Source of the DNA: Hirudo medicinalis
Lineage: Eukaryota; Annelida; Clitellata; Hirudinida; Hirudinidae
Assembly (NCBI GenBank): GCA_011800805.1
Contig: MPNW01000157.1
Span: 160,457-224,456, forward strand
Length of the DNA: 64,000 nt
Direction of reading: 5' to 3'
A model generated the notes under the pieces. That model was not told the DNA's origin. It made no database searches and saw nothing but the letters and a program-made list of their open reading frames with translations. Made by a program: the position numbers and the translations under genes. Positions 47,117 to 59,252 of the stretch are shown here, in pieces; position 1 is the stretch's first letter; the number at the start of each line of letters is the position of its first letter.

Positions 47117-48120
47117 AGGGCTGCAGATTTATGTGCGTTAACGGAAGATTAATGCGTTAAATTTTTTTTACAATTAACATTATTAACGCGACGATTAACT
47201 CGTTAAATTTTTTTAATTTCATAAAATTGTTTTATAAATTTTTAATTTGATAAATATTTTCATCGAAAATTTGTGTTTGTCTTTGTTTTGTGTCACTCGA
47301 CTTCCTTTTTGTTTACGAAGACTGTTTCGCGCTTGAAAAGCTACCTCGGTGTCAATGGTCATACTATTGATCATTCTTGGAGTCTTCATTCTTTTGCTTT
47401 AGCTGTTTACCATGTGGATGACCGTCATTATTCTAATCATGTGCACAGCACTTTACTGCAGTTGCTAATAATTTGGGTAATTATGACAAAATTACAAATT
47501 ACAAAACACACGCCACAGATAATGCACGAAATGTTACTGCTGCAGTAACAATGTTGAGCATATGCCGTGTGCAGCTCAAAGTCTTCAGTTATCTGTCAGG
47601 AAGGCACTTGATGAATCTGGTGTAGAAAAAAAAAGCACGCAAAATTGTTGGCCATTTCAGGCATAGCCCTGCAAATGATGTGGAGCTTCACGCCGAACAA
47701 AGTCAACCAAAAATCTGAGTATTTGATACTAGATGTATCCACTCGTTGGAATTCCACTCTGCAAATGATCCAGCGACTTACAAGAAATAAAGCAGCAGTC
47801 TCTGCTGCTGTTGAAAAATCTTCCAAAACAACCAAATGTTGTGAAGAATTTCTCTATTTTCCAGTGTAGACAAGTGTCTGGTCCTTTAATGGATGTGCTT
47901 GAAAGGGATCATGCATGCCACAATCACACATTGGAAAAAGCCAGAGTAGGGCAGCCAGAGGTAAAGAAGAAGAAGAAGAAATATGAAGCTCTACATGACC
48001 AAGTTGCTCACATTGTGCATGGCTATCAAGAGCAACACAAACTTCGTTTTGTTGAGGCGGATGATTTGCTAATTTGCAATAATCTGTGTTTATTGTTTAC
48101 ATGCTCGGCGTCGGCGTGTT
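47117..48120 (+). mobile_element. hAT transposon relic (ZBED type)
   Basis: It begins AGGGCTGCAG with a following ATTAATGCGTTAA / ATTAACGCG stretch, a pattern I associate with hAT termini. Plus-strand frames give SYLGVNGHTIDHSWSLHSFA, then ATDNARNVTAAV, then EHMPCAAQSLQLSVRKAL, then YLILDVSTRWNSTLQMIQRL, in the order expected of a BED-finger hAT transposase. At least three frameshifts separate them. I see no matching right terminus, so it is truncated. Confidence 0.75.
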
Positions 48121-48149
48121 AACGCCGCGTGTTTCGTGTTCTCTAGTTT

Positions 48150-49011
48150 ACTCGTTCTTTTGAGACTCACTCTTGGACTACTGAGTGATTACTATTAATA
48201 ACTGTTTCTGGACATTTTCGGTAACTGTTTTTTATAAACTTTTAAAAAGTTCTTATAAAAACAACTTGTATTCGCTCGCCCGCATTGAATGGATATCATC
48301 CGGTACTCCCGAGAAGAGCCCTTTTCATTTCTCCCCCCAAAAGATGATGTCAAGGTTGCCAGAGAGGTGAGAAAAACTGTATTCATTCACAAAATCAGGA
48401 GCCCACGCCAAGTTCGATCCAGGGTGTGCAATGGGCTCAATGGCAACAAAGACCAGGCCATTAGACGCCAATCCCCTGTGAAACTTGGCCTACTAAATGC
48501 GCGCTCAGCCGTAAACAAAGCCGCACTTATCCAGGACAGCCTATGTGATGGAGCTCTGGATATCTTTGTCTTGACCGAGACTTGGATAACTTCCGACGCT
48601 CCTAGCTCCATCACAAACAGCCTCGCTCCAGACGGCTTCATCAACACCCACCAACATCGCGCAACATCCTCCATCGACAAGCGCGGGGGCGGCATCGCAG
48701 TCATCCATCGCCAGGATATTAAATCATCTAAAATAGATCACGATTTCTCTAGATTTGAAAGCCTCAAATTTAACACCCGAAAATCATCATTCATAGTTTC
48801 ATCAATCTATCACCAGCCTGGACCCATTACGTCTTCATTCATCGTTGAATTTGAAGAGCTCATCGACTTCATCTCATCTCACAGCGTCCCGTTCGTCATC
48901 TGCGGGGATTTCAATGCACCTGGCTCGGAGACAAGAATTCATCACCTTCTGGAGGACGCAATTGAGTCTCATAAACTAGTTCAACACGTCACCTCCCCAA
49001 CTCACTCCCAC
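48150..49011 (+). pseudogene. LINE endonuclease (APE) region
   Basis: The open frame 48289-49095 encodes an apurinic-type endonuclease: LGLLNARSAVNKAALIQD, DIFVLTETWI, RGGGIAVIH and VPFVICGDFNAPGS, typical of L2/CR1 LINE ORF2. It is uninterrupted up to an N at 49012, after which homology ends abruptly. It is probably the 5' part of the same family as the tail at 50.68 kb, with reverse transcriptase lost or misassembled. Confidence 0.85.
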
Positions 49012-49099
49012 NTTCCACGTACGATTCATAAATCTCGATGTCATGATGCTCTGACTTTTCTTCATGCAAAACCTCCTTCACCATTAATAATTTGAGACC

Positions 49100-50640
49100 T
49101 TTTCCCATTGCCGAAAGAATTCTTCTGGCTGATTATTATTAAAAATTGATAATTAATTTCAAATACCATTAAACATAACATCAGTGATTTGGTAATTATA
49201 TTTCCATATCATTAATTATATCACATCACATCATGGATTTTCACACAGGTTGTAAGTTGTATGTTTCATCTGCATTTCCTAACATGGTTATAAATAATAA
49301 TACTTAATTTTTTTATCACATATTTCAGTTCTACTTGTTTAGAATGTTGCATCACATTTATAATTGTTTAGGTAAATATAAAATTAAATGTTGAAATTGT
49401 TCTACAAAGTTTCTAGTGAGTGAGTCATAAAGCAAGAATTGCGTGGGAGCTTAAATTCAATAATTTAGAATAAATATGTTCACGTTTTGAGAGATTTGTG
49501 AGATTTCTCGCAATTTCACGGTCTGCAATGGTCTGACCACTGGCAATATTTCTCAAAAATTCATTTGCTCCTGGATTCAAATTTTCTCTGTTGCAATTAT
49601 ATTTCAAACATATTAAATAAATAATTGACATTTTTCATTGTAAATGAAATATTTAAACCTTAATTGCTCTTTTTTATCATCATCAGTATCATCTGAAAAG
49701 TAATTCAATTTGTTGTAATAGGATTAATAAAATAATTAAAAATGAAATTGAATAATTGATAGCTATTCTTAAATTATGCTTATATTTTTCTGTCCCTCTT
49801 AAAAAATTTCCAAAAAGTAGAACTTCTTGAGCAAGTTGAAAAATTTATAGATTTCACTTATCCATGAGATATAAACATTAGAATGGATAGCAAAGAAAAT
49901 ATCTTGGATTTCAGATCTCAGACAATCAAAAATCAGTGATCCATGCTAAAGAGAATAATTAACCAAAGATAGAATTTTATGTAATTATTATTTTCTAGCA
50001 ACTTTGATTTAAAAATAAGTCTGAATTATCTTGTTTTGCAAATATGTGCATGGGAGTCTCTTTAGAGATCAGCTAAAAATTATATGGATTTGGTTAAGGC
50101 TAGCCCAGTGAAAAATCATATTGTTAAAAGCCTGTGATATCACTGTTAGCCAGTTGATAACTCTGCAATCCGGTGACGTTTAGGTGGTAAAATTGTCAGC
50201 ATCAGTAAGATAGTTAAGATGGCAATTAAGTTAGGCAAAACGGCCCTGATTACCCGTTGGGAATTGCCTAATGAATGGCTGGGGTAGTGGGCCAACTTTT
50301 TAAAGTTATTTCATGGGTAAATATTTTGATTGTATGGATGGAAATATTGTGATATTCTCTTTCAGATGTCTTTTATTAGGTAATTTCATGATATTGGCAA
50401 TGAGGTTGTCATTACCAACAGTGTTGCCAGTGGACTTTTTGAAAAAACCCAGATTACATTAAGTCAAATTTTACCGTCACTAATTATTATTTTTCACTTA
50501 TCTCTTCATTTTATTCTTTATAGTCACGAATTCACAATTAATTAAAGAATTCGTTATTAATAACACAAAATTATGTGAGCCAAACAATTTATTTCAGTTA
50601 AAAAATTCCAGTGAGTCAGCATCTGTTTCAACAATTGCAT
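49100..50640. other. AT-rich interval with no recognised feature
   Basis: No coding region is recognised. It lies where the reverse-transcriptase part of the surrounding LINE would be expected but does not resemble it, so it is either an insertion or unrelated sequence joined at the N. Confidence 0.35.
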
Positions 50641-50649
50641 CAAGATCAC

Positions 50650-51125
50650 ATACATTTAAAATTAACTGAGAATTCTGATGATGAAATCTCAAGCCAAGCT
50701 AGTTCTTCTCAATCCCAGCCTTAATGGCTCTGAATGCCTGAGGCAACTGCACTGGTTACACCTTGGCATCATTTTCAAAATATCCTTAATCACCTATCGT
50801 ACTCTAGCCACATCCAACCCTCCCTATCTCAACCAACTCATTCACCGCCGCCATATTCCCAACCACCTTCGTTCATCCTCCGCAATTCATCTTCACCAAC
50901 CAGTCCACAGATCATCCATCGTCAATCGAGGCTTCACCTATGCCTCGCCTGCCGTCTGGAACGACCTTCCCCCCACCATCAGGTCTCAACCGACGCTCGA
51001 ACTCTTCAAGCGCCAGTTGAAGACTCACCTCTTCAAAATAGCGTTGGACGGAGAACCGAGGCACCTCTGACGCTCTGCATACGGCGCCATAAAAATGAAC
51101 TATTATTATATTATTATTATTAATG
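50650..51125 (+). pseudogene. LINE ORF2 C-terminus and 3' tail
   Basis: The open frame 50678-51070 ends RSQPTLELFKRQLKTHLFKI and a stop; FTYASPAVWNDLPPTIRSQP is typical of L2/CR1 C-termini. The 3' UTR (CACCTCTGACGCTCTGCATA, CGGCGCC) ends in a TAT/ATT microsatellite, as such LINEs do. The SINE-like copies in this window share this tail. Confidence 0.85.
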
Positions 51126-51207
51126 CAAGGATTTATGTAAATTAAAGATTATTCATGTCATATGCCTGTTTATCCTGTTTTAATTTCACATACTTTTTAT
51201 AATATGT

Positions 51208-53458
51208 TGTTTTAAACGACGGTCTCAATATATGCCGAATTTATTATTGAATTTATTCAGTTCACAAATGAATGGTATTACTCGGGCCACCCTTATGTTA
51301 TGTCAATTTTGTAATGAAAACGCAAAAAATAAAGGTCGTTGTTGTGACGTTGCATTACAATACGGAAACGTTTGGTATAAAAGGAGTGGATATCGGGGTT
51401 TAGGGAGGTAGCATGCGAGTTAATTACGGAGTTGTTACGTGGTGTGTCTTTCGAGGAGTTCCCGGGCGATATTATTGGAGTACGTTTCAGTTGTCGATAG
51501 TGGCGTGTTTTATTTCAATTGTTTTTGGGAATAAAAGCAAAGTTCTGTTTTTCTATAAAGTTGAGTCTCATACAAAGACCTAACAACTGGCGCAATCGAC
51601 GAAAATTTCAAGGAGAACTGCCGTTACAAGAATCTTGAAAGACTTTTGTTACAAAGCCATTTGTTGGCTTACAGTTGTGAGTTTTCAAAGTTTTGTTGTT
51701 ATTTTTGCAAATGGCAGACATTGCAAAGTTCCTAGACGCATTTCCAAAGCAAATGGAGACGTTGGTGCGTTCACTGACGGAGAATTCAACTGCTATTCCA
51801 AATTTCGTATCTTTCGAACCGACTAAGGAGTTGTGGAATGATTACTTGAGCCGTTTTTTGACTTTTGTGGAGGCCAATTCAATTCTCACAGCAAAAATTC
51901 CACAGGTTTTTCTAACAAACCAATCCCCTGCAGTTTACAAACTCTTGCAGACAGCTGCAGCTCAACAGCCCATACCATGCGACGTGAACAAGTTAGACTT
52001 TGCCGAGATACAAGAAGTCATGTTTCAAAATTTCAACCCAAAAAGATTTGTGGTACGGGAACGTTTTCGATTTTGGACTGAAGTTAAGCGAGAGCCAGGA
52101 GAGTCAATCCAAGAATTAGCAGCAAAAATTAGAGGAGNNNNNNNNNNNNNNNNNNNNNNNNNNNNNNNNNNNNNNNNNNNNNNNNNNNNNNNNNNNNNNN
52201 NNNNNNNNNNNNNNNNNNNNNNNNNNNNNNNNNNNNNNNNNNNNNNNNNNNNNNNNNNNNNNNNNNNNNNNNNNNNNNNNCACTTCAAGAAGATCTAAAT
52301 CAAACGCTGGACAGAGGCATTCAGAAGGGAATTTGGATCCCCACAAATTTCAACGACTATGGAACACCCATAGTACCGATTCGGAAGAGTTTACGACCAG
52401 GAGAACATAAAGCAGGTTTTCGCATTTGTGGAGATTATTCCGTCACGGTTAATTCCCAGTTAGAGCCTCATAGACACCCAATGCCTATACGGGAAGATCT
52501 CATGCGGAAACTAGGCGGAAGTCGTTATTTCAGCAAAATAGATTTGGCCTTCAACCAGATTAAACTCGTTCCCGCGAGCCAAAGAAGGCTCGCATTGACT
52601 ACAAGCCGGGGAGTGCTGTTGCAAACTAGACTTCCTTTCGGCATTGTTTCGGCACCGGGTTACTTTCAAGAGATCACGGACAAGTTAACATGTGATCTAC
52701 AGGGATTGGCAGTTTATCTGGATGATATTCTGATGGGTAGAGAAAATTCCAGAGAGCATCTACGTAACTTGAAAGCACTGCTACAAAGACTACGTGACAA
52801 GGGTCTAGAGTGCAATAAGAAGAAATGCAATTTTGCTAAAGATTCAATCGAGTACCTTGGCCTCGTCATTTCAAAGAATGGAATTGAAAAAGGAAAACGA
52901 GTTGATGCTTTGATAAAGATGCCCATCCCAAAGAACGTCTCAGCACTACGATCATTTTTAAGATCAGTGCAATTTACCATAAATTCATTCCAAATTGGGC
53001 AACAATAGCGGAGCCGTTAACGAGTCTCACAAGAAAAGAAACACCGTGGAGATGGGACTCAGAAGAAGAACGGTCGTTTCAGAGGTTGAAGGATATTGTG
53101 TCGAAAGATGTTCAACTGGCTCATTTCGATAAATCCCTTCCCTTGGGCATTGCATGTGATGCATCAGATACCTCAGATGCATCTCTTTCATCGTTATCCG
53201 GATGGAGTCAAGCGACCAATTTTTCACGCTTCAAAAACTCTTTCGGCTACTCCAGAGAAAATATAGTCAAATACATAAGGAAGCCCTGGCTATAATTTAC
53301 GCTGTACAGAAGTTTCATCAATATCTTTATGGGCGGAAATTCATCTTAGTCTCTGACCACAAACCTCTTTTATCTCTATTCAGTCCATCAAAAATGACTC
53401 TTTTTATACCAATGCCATCTGTTTTCTATAAAGTTGAGTCTCATACAAAGACCTAACA
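51208..53458 (+). mobile_element. Ty3/Gypsy-type LTR retrotransposon, truncated
   Basis: The 5' LTR is about 51208-51585 (TGTTTTAAAC ... GACCTAACA). Two bases later comes TGGCGCAATCGAC, a plausible primer-binding site. A gag-like frame starts at ATG 51711 (MADIAKFLDAFPKQ) and runs into 143 Ns (52138-52280). After the gap pol resumes: DLAFNQIKLVPASQRR, LPFGIVSAPGYFQ, and the reverse-transcriptase box YLDD (VYLDDILMG). RNase H follows in other frames ([35 protein letters not shown]) and breaks off. Only 40 bases of 3' LTR remain (53419-53458, same GACCTAACA end). Integrase and any env are absent. Frameshifts and the deletion make it inactive. The gap hides protease. Confidence 0.88.
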
Positions 53459-54352
53459 GTCGTGATTGTAAAATTTAAATATTTTAAAATTCGGGCGACC
53501 CTGCCCTTAAATTCCACACTTACGTAATATTCCTGTTAAATCATGTAGATCTACCTACACTAAAATTACATAAATTCAATTTAAAACGCCATAATATTCC
53601 TGTTTAATTGTGTGCCATTGTCCTGTGCGCAATTGTCTGGTTAACAAGGTTTAGTACAGTGTCGGGCAACCGACCTTATTGCTTTGCATAACCCTAAACT
53701 AATTTTTTTGTCTCGCGACACCCCAATAAAAAACTTAAACTTATATTTTTAATTTTAATATATAAACAGAGTAAAAGTTATTACTAATGTGAAAGCTGCG
53801 ATTGCTTTTCATTGCAAATACGATTCATGCGAGGCTCAATTTGAGAGAGACAAACGCACATTTCCTGTTCGATCATTTGAAGTCTTTCGCGTTTCTTTGG
53901 TTTCATTTCAATGAGTAACAGAAAACCATGCTCATAAAAGAACTTCCAAATGGCACAAATCTTGAGTCCATTTTTTTTTTTACAAGAGCTTCTGTCTGCT
54001 CTGTCAAATTTGTCAAAAATCAAAATCTGTCAAAAGAGATCTGTTTAATCTAAGATTGTCTTGGAAGAAATTTATTTACTCAAAGAGACAAGTTTGACTT
54101 GTCCGAATCAAATTTTAAGAAATGATGTCACGCTTTGTTTTTTGTCTCGTAAGATGCGAATGAGTGTTTGTTAAGAGTTTGAAATGAAAGGTTGGCTTAA
54201 CTAGATCAATAAGTTGATTAAAAAATAATTAAGTCACATAAGTTTTTACTAGAATCTTCCTTGAGTTGTGGTAATGTTGTAATGAGGATTTGAATGACCT
54301 CCGGTATTTGCACAGAATGTTCATCGTCAGTCACTAAGAAGAGCATAGAACA
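53459..54352 (-). pseudogene. hAT transposase C-terminus fragment (53784-54000)
   Basis: The minus-strand frame ends LQMIEQEMCVCLSQIEPRMN, then CNEKQSQLSH and a stop, resembling the extreme C-terminus of GTF2IRD2/ZBED-type hAT-derived proteins (xRVCLSxIxPRI...QxSH). Only about 60 residues remain. The rest of this interval holds nothing else I recognise. Confidence 0.55.
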
Positions 54353-56106
54353 AGGGTCGGCAACCTTTTGATGATAGTGTCAATTTATTTTCAATTCATT
54401 CAGCGCGCCAGCAACATGTGTTACTTGTTAATGAATTTATTATGTTGGCGTTAAATTAAAGATTTTGAATGTAAAAAAATTTCAATTGATTGTGAATAAA
54501 CTGCATCAATTAATGTGAGCCTTGTCCTTGCATGCTCTTTGGTAATTGTTCAGTATTTGGAACATACTTTGTCACTTTCAGCTTCATACAGTGTTCAGGC
54601 ATTAAACAGCTTTCTTGTGAGAAAAAAATCTGCTCACAGATATAAGTTGAGCCAAAAGCTGAAAGAAGAACAAATGCATTTTTTTAAACAGATGAATGCT
54701 TCAGGGAGATATATCCAGAAGCTGATTTTTATAAACAGTTTCCTTCTAGAGTTTTCCTCAATTCCACAAATTTTGATGTCCATAATCCTGATGTTTTAAA
54801 TCCAACATGCTGCATTTCAGAATCTTCAGTATCCAAAAAAGATCCAGAACTGATTGGGTGGTGGTCAATATCCTCTAATTTTTTTAGTTCATGGGTGCAT
54901 AAAATTTCAGTTGTGCAACATTTTAGAGGTAAAGTAAAATTTTTTCATTTTGTCAGTTTTATCAGATAATCGATGTTGAGCTGTCCTCAACTCATTTATG
55001 GTACCACGATACAAATTTTAGTGCGTGTTTAAAATGTAAATGAATAAGGAATTGAACAAGAGACAAGAGTTACATGTCACAATATCATTTATTCTTAGAA
55101 TATTAGTATTGCAGAAATTTTGCAATCTCTCTCTTCAATTCTTGCCTTTAACCATTCAGAATACATTCTGTCCAAGTCAACTGAGCCTCCTCCAAAATCA
55201 TAACTCTTGATGCTCATCAGAATGTCTAGATGTTCTTCTAATAGATTCATTATCTTAGTCTTCAATGCATTCATCAAAGTAAATATCCACACACACTAGA
55301 TGCTGGAAAAGTTCCTCCAATATCCTTCAGCTTTGCAAGATCTTGAAAGTGTTTTAGTGCAAGAATGACCATATCTTGAAAATTCAAGATCAGATATCTT
55401 TTGATTTTTTCTGCAACATCATCTTTTAATCATTATATTGATCAATGATATCTTCAAGTTTGTACTTTGAACAAAGACTCTTAATTTGCTCAATGCCAAA
55501 GTCAAATTGGCACTGAGCAACTGCAGCACAATCAAAAGCTGACCACTCATCCATTTCATTTTCTGGAAATCTATCTGCTAGATAATCAAGCAAGATTCTT
55601 ATGAAGTCTAATGTGGATCTTGTATTCACATTAGTATTCTCTTGCAAACTTGTGTCTAAGAGAGACTTTACATTCTCACTTCTTGAAACTTCACCATTGA
55701 AAATGCACCAAGGCAGAGAAAGTGCAACAAAAATAGTTGGTAAACTAGCAAGTCACAAAATATGTTTCCTTGTATGGAAAACCTTAATAAACAAAAAAAA
55801 AATAAAATGAAAACTAAAAAACAACAAGTTTAGAAATAACTTTTGAAGGAATTTTTTTTGTGCATGCTCGTCTCACAGCCTGTAGCTTAGAGGGAACATT
55901 GGTGATGGTGAGATCAAGCAAGTCTGGTTTGATGAGGATTATTATTTACATTATGGATTCACGAGTTTGGAAGTCTCCACTTCTGTTTGCAAACTCTTCT
56001 TTAAGTGTTACATTTATTTTTAAAAGATTAAAACATTGGCCACATTTGTTTTTTTGGGTGATCTTCCGTAAGCCATTAAAAATCACTGCCGAAGGTTGCC
56101 GACCCT
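54353..56106 (-). mobile_element. hAT element with matching terminal inverted repeats
   Basis: AGGGTCGGCAACCTT at 54353-54367 is repeated in reverse complement (AAGGTTGCCGACCCT) at 56092-56106. Inside, minus-strand frames give a transposase-derived C-terminal region: YLADRFPENEMDEWSAFDC (55.6 kb), ALKTKIMNLLEEHLDILMSI and LDRMYSEWLKARIEERD (about 55.1-55.3 kb), as in KIAA1586/ZMYM-like hAT relatives. Stops separate the parts. I could not match an 8-base target duplication. Confidence 0.75.
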
Positions 56107-56510
56107 AGTATGTGGTTTTTACAAACTATCTTTAGTCAAGACTAGACTTAGATCAAAAAGTCTCAAGAAAGACATTATCTTACTTATTATTATTATTATT
56201 ATTATACTTGCATCAACTGGGAAAGATAATTTGATAAAATCATTGATTGAATTTTGGTATCAAAATTTGCCACTATTGCTAATCGAAGACTCGATTTGTG
56301 CTGAATACCGATATATGAATGCAATTTGTTTATTTTCATGTCATGAAAATTGTTAATTTAAAAATCTAAAATTTTATATTCATTCATTCTTATATATTCA
56401 TATATAATTATTATATATTACATATTATGATATATATCTCTAGCTTATGCTTTGGAATTCTCTTTGGCAATATATGCATACAATAATATTTAGGCCTAAT
56501 TAGGCCGCAG
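56107..56510. other. Spacer between two DNA transposons
   Basis: Contains an ATT microsatellite (56180-56205). No gene recognised. Confidence 0.4.
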
Positions 56511-57888
56511 AAAAAGGTTACAAACACTTAACAATTTCCGACAACATGTATATCCATTAGCAAATTTTTACAAGTTTCTTCAAAAGAACCACATTATAAT
56601 ACTTGCTCTGCAAAATTATATAAATGGTATTTTTGTTTAATATTTTAGTAAATATTATTTATATCATGGATAGAAGTAGCTGGAATGTCAGCTAAACAGA
56701 AAGATGAAAATGTCAGCCTTCAACACATAAATTTTCCTTAAAATGAATGCAATGCAATTAAATATAAATGTTCATGGGGATTCTACATTTTTACAAGATT
56801 CAAAGTGCTCTGGTGCTAAATATGTGTGGAAGACCTCAAAAACTCACACCATAGATTAAAAAATGCTCTTTCTGAAGTTTCCAGGGAAAATATTTCAGCA
56901 AATCAAATTACAAGTAGCTTGAAATTTGATGTATACAAGTAGATTGTCTGCAACTACTTGAATAATGGTGAAATATTTAATTAGGAGACGTTTGAACTTC
57001 TTGAATATCAAACAAGAACACGAAAAAGTGTATATGTCGAGTGCCAATGAAATGGTCATTTTCAGATCTTTTGAATTAAAATATTTTAATCTGGATGGAA
57101 GTGACTGCTACCAATACTATTTCCACAATTTAAATGAGAAAAATAAATAAAATTTTAGCAGACATCAAGGAGGAAGCAGAAGCAGGGGTGGAATTTCCTC
57201 AAAGCACATGATGTCTTTCGAAAAGGAGGTCAAAATGTTTCAAACTATGCTGAAACATCTGAGAGGTTCTTGTCTCCATTTGCTAAGAATAAATATGGTG
57301 ATAACTTTATGTTTCTAGTTGGATAACATGTCTGTAAATAACTCCAAGTTGTACAGTTGTACAGGAACATTTTCCAGCTATAATAATCACGGTTATGAGC
57401 TGATCGCCAATATATCTACACCTCAACCTAATTGAAAATGTTTGAAGAACGATCCCCAGTGAAATATATGGATGTTGAAAGGCATATTTTGAAAAGGGAG
57501 AGCTGGAAGAGGCAATAACGAAGATGTGGAATGACCTGGAAAATGACTAGTTTGAGTTAATTATTAATCGATGAAATATAAGTGTATAAATATTTTAAAT
57601 AATAAGGAATATGTTACTAAACACTAAAAACGTCATTTGAACAAAATTAAAAATGTAATTGTTTGATAACATGGCCGTAAATTGAATCTATCCAAAGTAT
57701 AAGCTTTTTCCGTGGCGGAATAGGACGTTTTGATGAATTTGCAAGCATCATCTGTTCATTCAAAATGAATTTTGGCACAAACGTGCATCACATAACATCA
57801 GAATATACTCACTAAATCCAAATTTGGATTTGATCAGTCCAAGATTTTAGGAGTTATGCTAAAATAGAGAGATGTTTGTAACCTTTTT
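56511..57888 (+). mobile_element. Tc1/mariner element with inverted repeats, inactive
   Basis: AAAAAGGTTACAAACA at 56511-56526 is found in reverse complement at 57873-57888, and the right end continues to TACAGTGC-like sequence (reverse strand), typical of Tc1 ends. Plus-strand transposase relics: KYFNLDGSDCYQYYFHNLNE (about 57070-57140), then LNLIENV, a stop, RTIPSEIYG and ELEEAITKMWNDLEND (57420-57550). The order fits a Tc1 transposase (FNLDGxDGxQYY; LNPIENVW). Stops show it is dead. Confidence 0.78.
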
Positions 57889-58378
57889 ACAAGCACTGTA
57901 GGTAAGTATTGTGACAGAGCGGTATTTTCTCATGATGGTATTTTGACTGCAGACATTTTTCTGTTAAAATGTAAGAATGTCTAAGTAATTTTAATTTACT
58001 AGGTCTTGCCGTACAAAATAATTTCAAATGAAGTATATTAGGTCGTAAATTGATTCATAACATTTAAAAATTAAAATAGCTTTTGCCAAATTGTTATCCT
58101 GTGGCTATCTATAAATGATGTCACTCCACTTTACCTTTCAGTCCCATTTCGATCCAGAAGGATCAGAGATTATTGTAAAAACTTTAACTTTTTGGTTCAA
58201 CCAGTTTAACGTAAATGCACTTACCACACACACAAACATTTGAATGCCCTTGGTAAAATAAAGGCCATTTATGGACAGCCCTTCATTTCGCCAAATACTT
58301 ATTTAATTTAACCCTATCACCAAATTCATGTTAATCTAAAATAAAACAAACACCATCGCAGAAGAAAATAATCGACAA
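57889..58378. other. Spacer
   Basis: No gene or repeat recognised between the Tc1 relic and the coiled-coil ORF. Confidence 0.35.
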
Positions 58379-58714
58379 GGTAGGAAAGGCTCAAAAATAA
58401 ATAACGAACTGGCGGCGCTCATATCTAGAAAGAACAAATTGGTGTTTCCCTTGGAATCATCGAGAGAACAACTGGAAGAAGAGTTCCTTGAAAACTTGGT
58501 CAACTTGCTCAAAACCAAGAATTGTTGTTTGGCCGACGACTTGCAAAAGATCAACGAAGAAGTCGCAGAGAGCAAGAAAACTGTTGACAAAATGAAATCG
58601 CTTTACATCGTTCACTCAGGGATATGCGTGAAATTTTCAGACCGCATAATAAAGTTCAACAGCGTCATAAAGAAACTGAGAAGTACCTGCGAAAAAAAGA
58701 CTCCGTATCTTTAG
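58354..58714 (+). CDS. Unrecognised coiled-coil ORF, perhaps a last exon
   Basis: A frame opens without ATG before a possible acceptor (CATCGCAG|AAG, about 58360) and runs to a stop at 58714; the first ATG-like start is around 58439. The product is charged and helical (SSREQLEEEFLENLVNLLKT, DDLQKINEEVAESKKTVDKM), with Leu spacing fitting a coiled coil, and a Lys-rich end. I do not recognise the family. Reading well past chance length and having protein-like composition suggest it is real, either a single-exon gene or the terminal exon of a gene whose earlier exons I could not find. Confidence 0.4.
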
Positions 58715-59252
58715 AACTTAACCATTTAAAACCGGAGACATCACTCGTATTGTGACAGCTTTATGTATTTCTAACAGTTTGATTACTTATAGGCAGATTA
58801 CCTGTATCTCACCTCTAATGTCAAATTAAACTCATTACATCTGATTTACTCTCCAAAGCCTCTAGAGATCTTCCAAAGCGTCGAAAGCCGATTCAACTAC
58901 AACATTTGTGCAAAAGAATTCACAATTTATTTAAAACTGCTGAACCTAGAACACCCAGCTACACAATGTCAGAGATGCCCCAATAATCAAAATAGACTTG
59001 GATTTATGAGTAATAAAGCCTATGAGTCATGAGATGATTTGAGGACCTCCGTCCACAAACCACAAATTTAATCCATATAATTTATATAGCTCAGGCATTG
59101 AATCCCATGCTATGGGAACATATTCCACACATGGAAACAATTCTGCTGAGTTCAACCATACTCACAAGTTCACAAGAAACAGACATAATTAAAGTCCCAC
59201 ATCTATGAATCTATCATTAAAACTGTAATCCCTGCTAGGAGATGGTGCAGGC
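58715..59252. other. Intergenic, 3' flank of Rab GDI
   Basis: No coding signal. Probably holds the GDI 3' UTR at its right end. Confidence 0.4.

Noticed and set aside
47596..47835. Minus-strand ORF in the hAT relic
   Set aside because: The plus strand carries recognisable hAT transposase motifs in the same place, so the minus ORF is a shadow.
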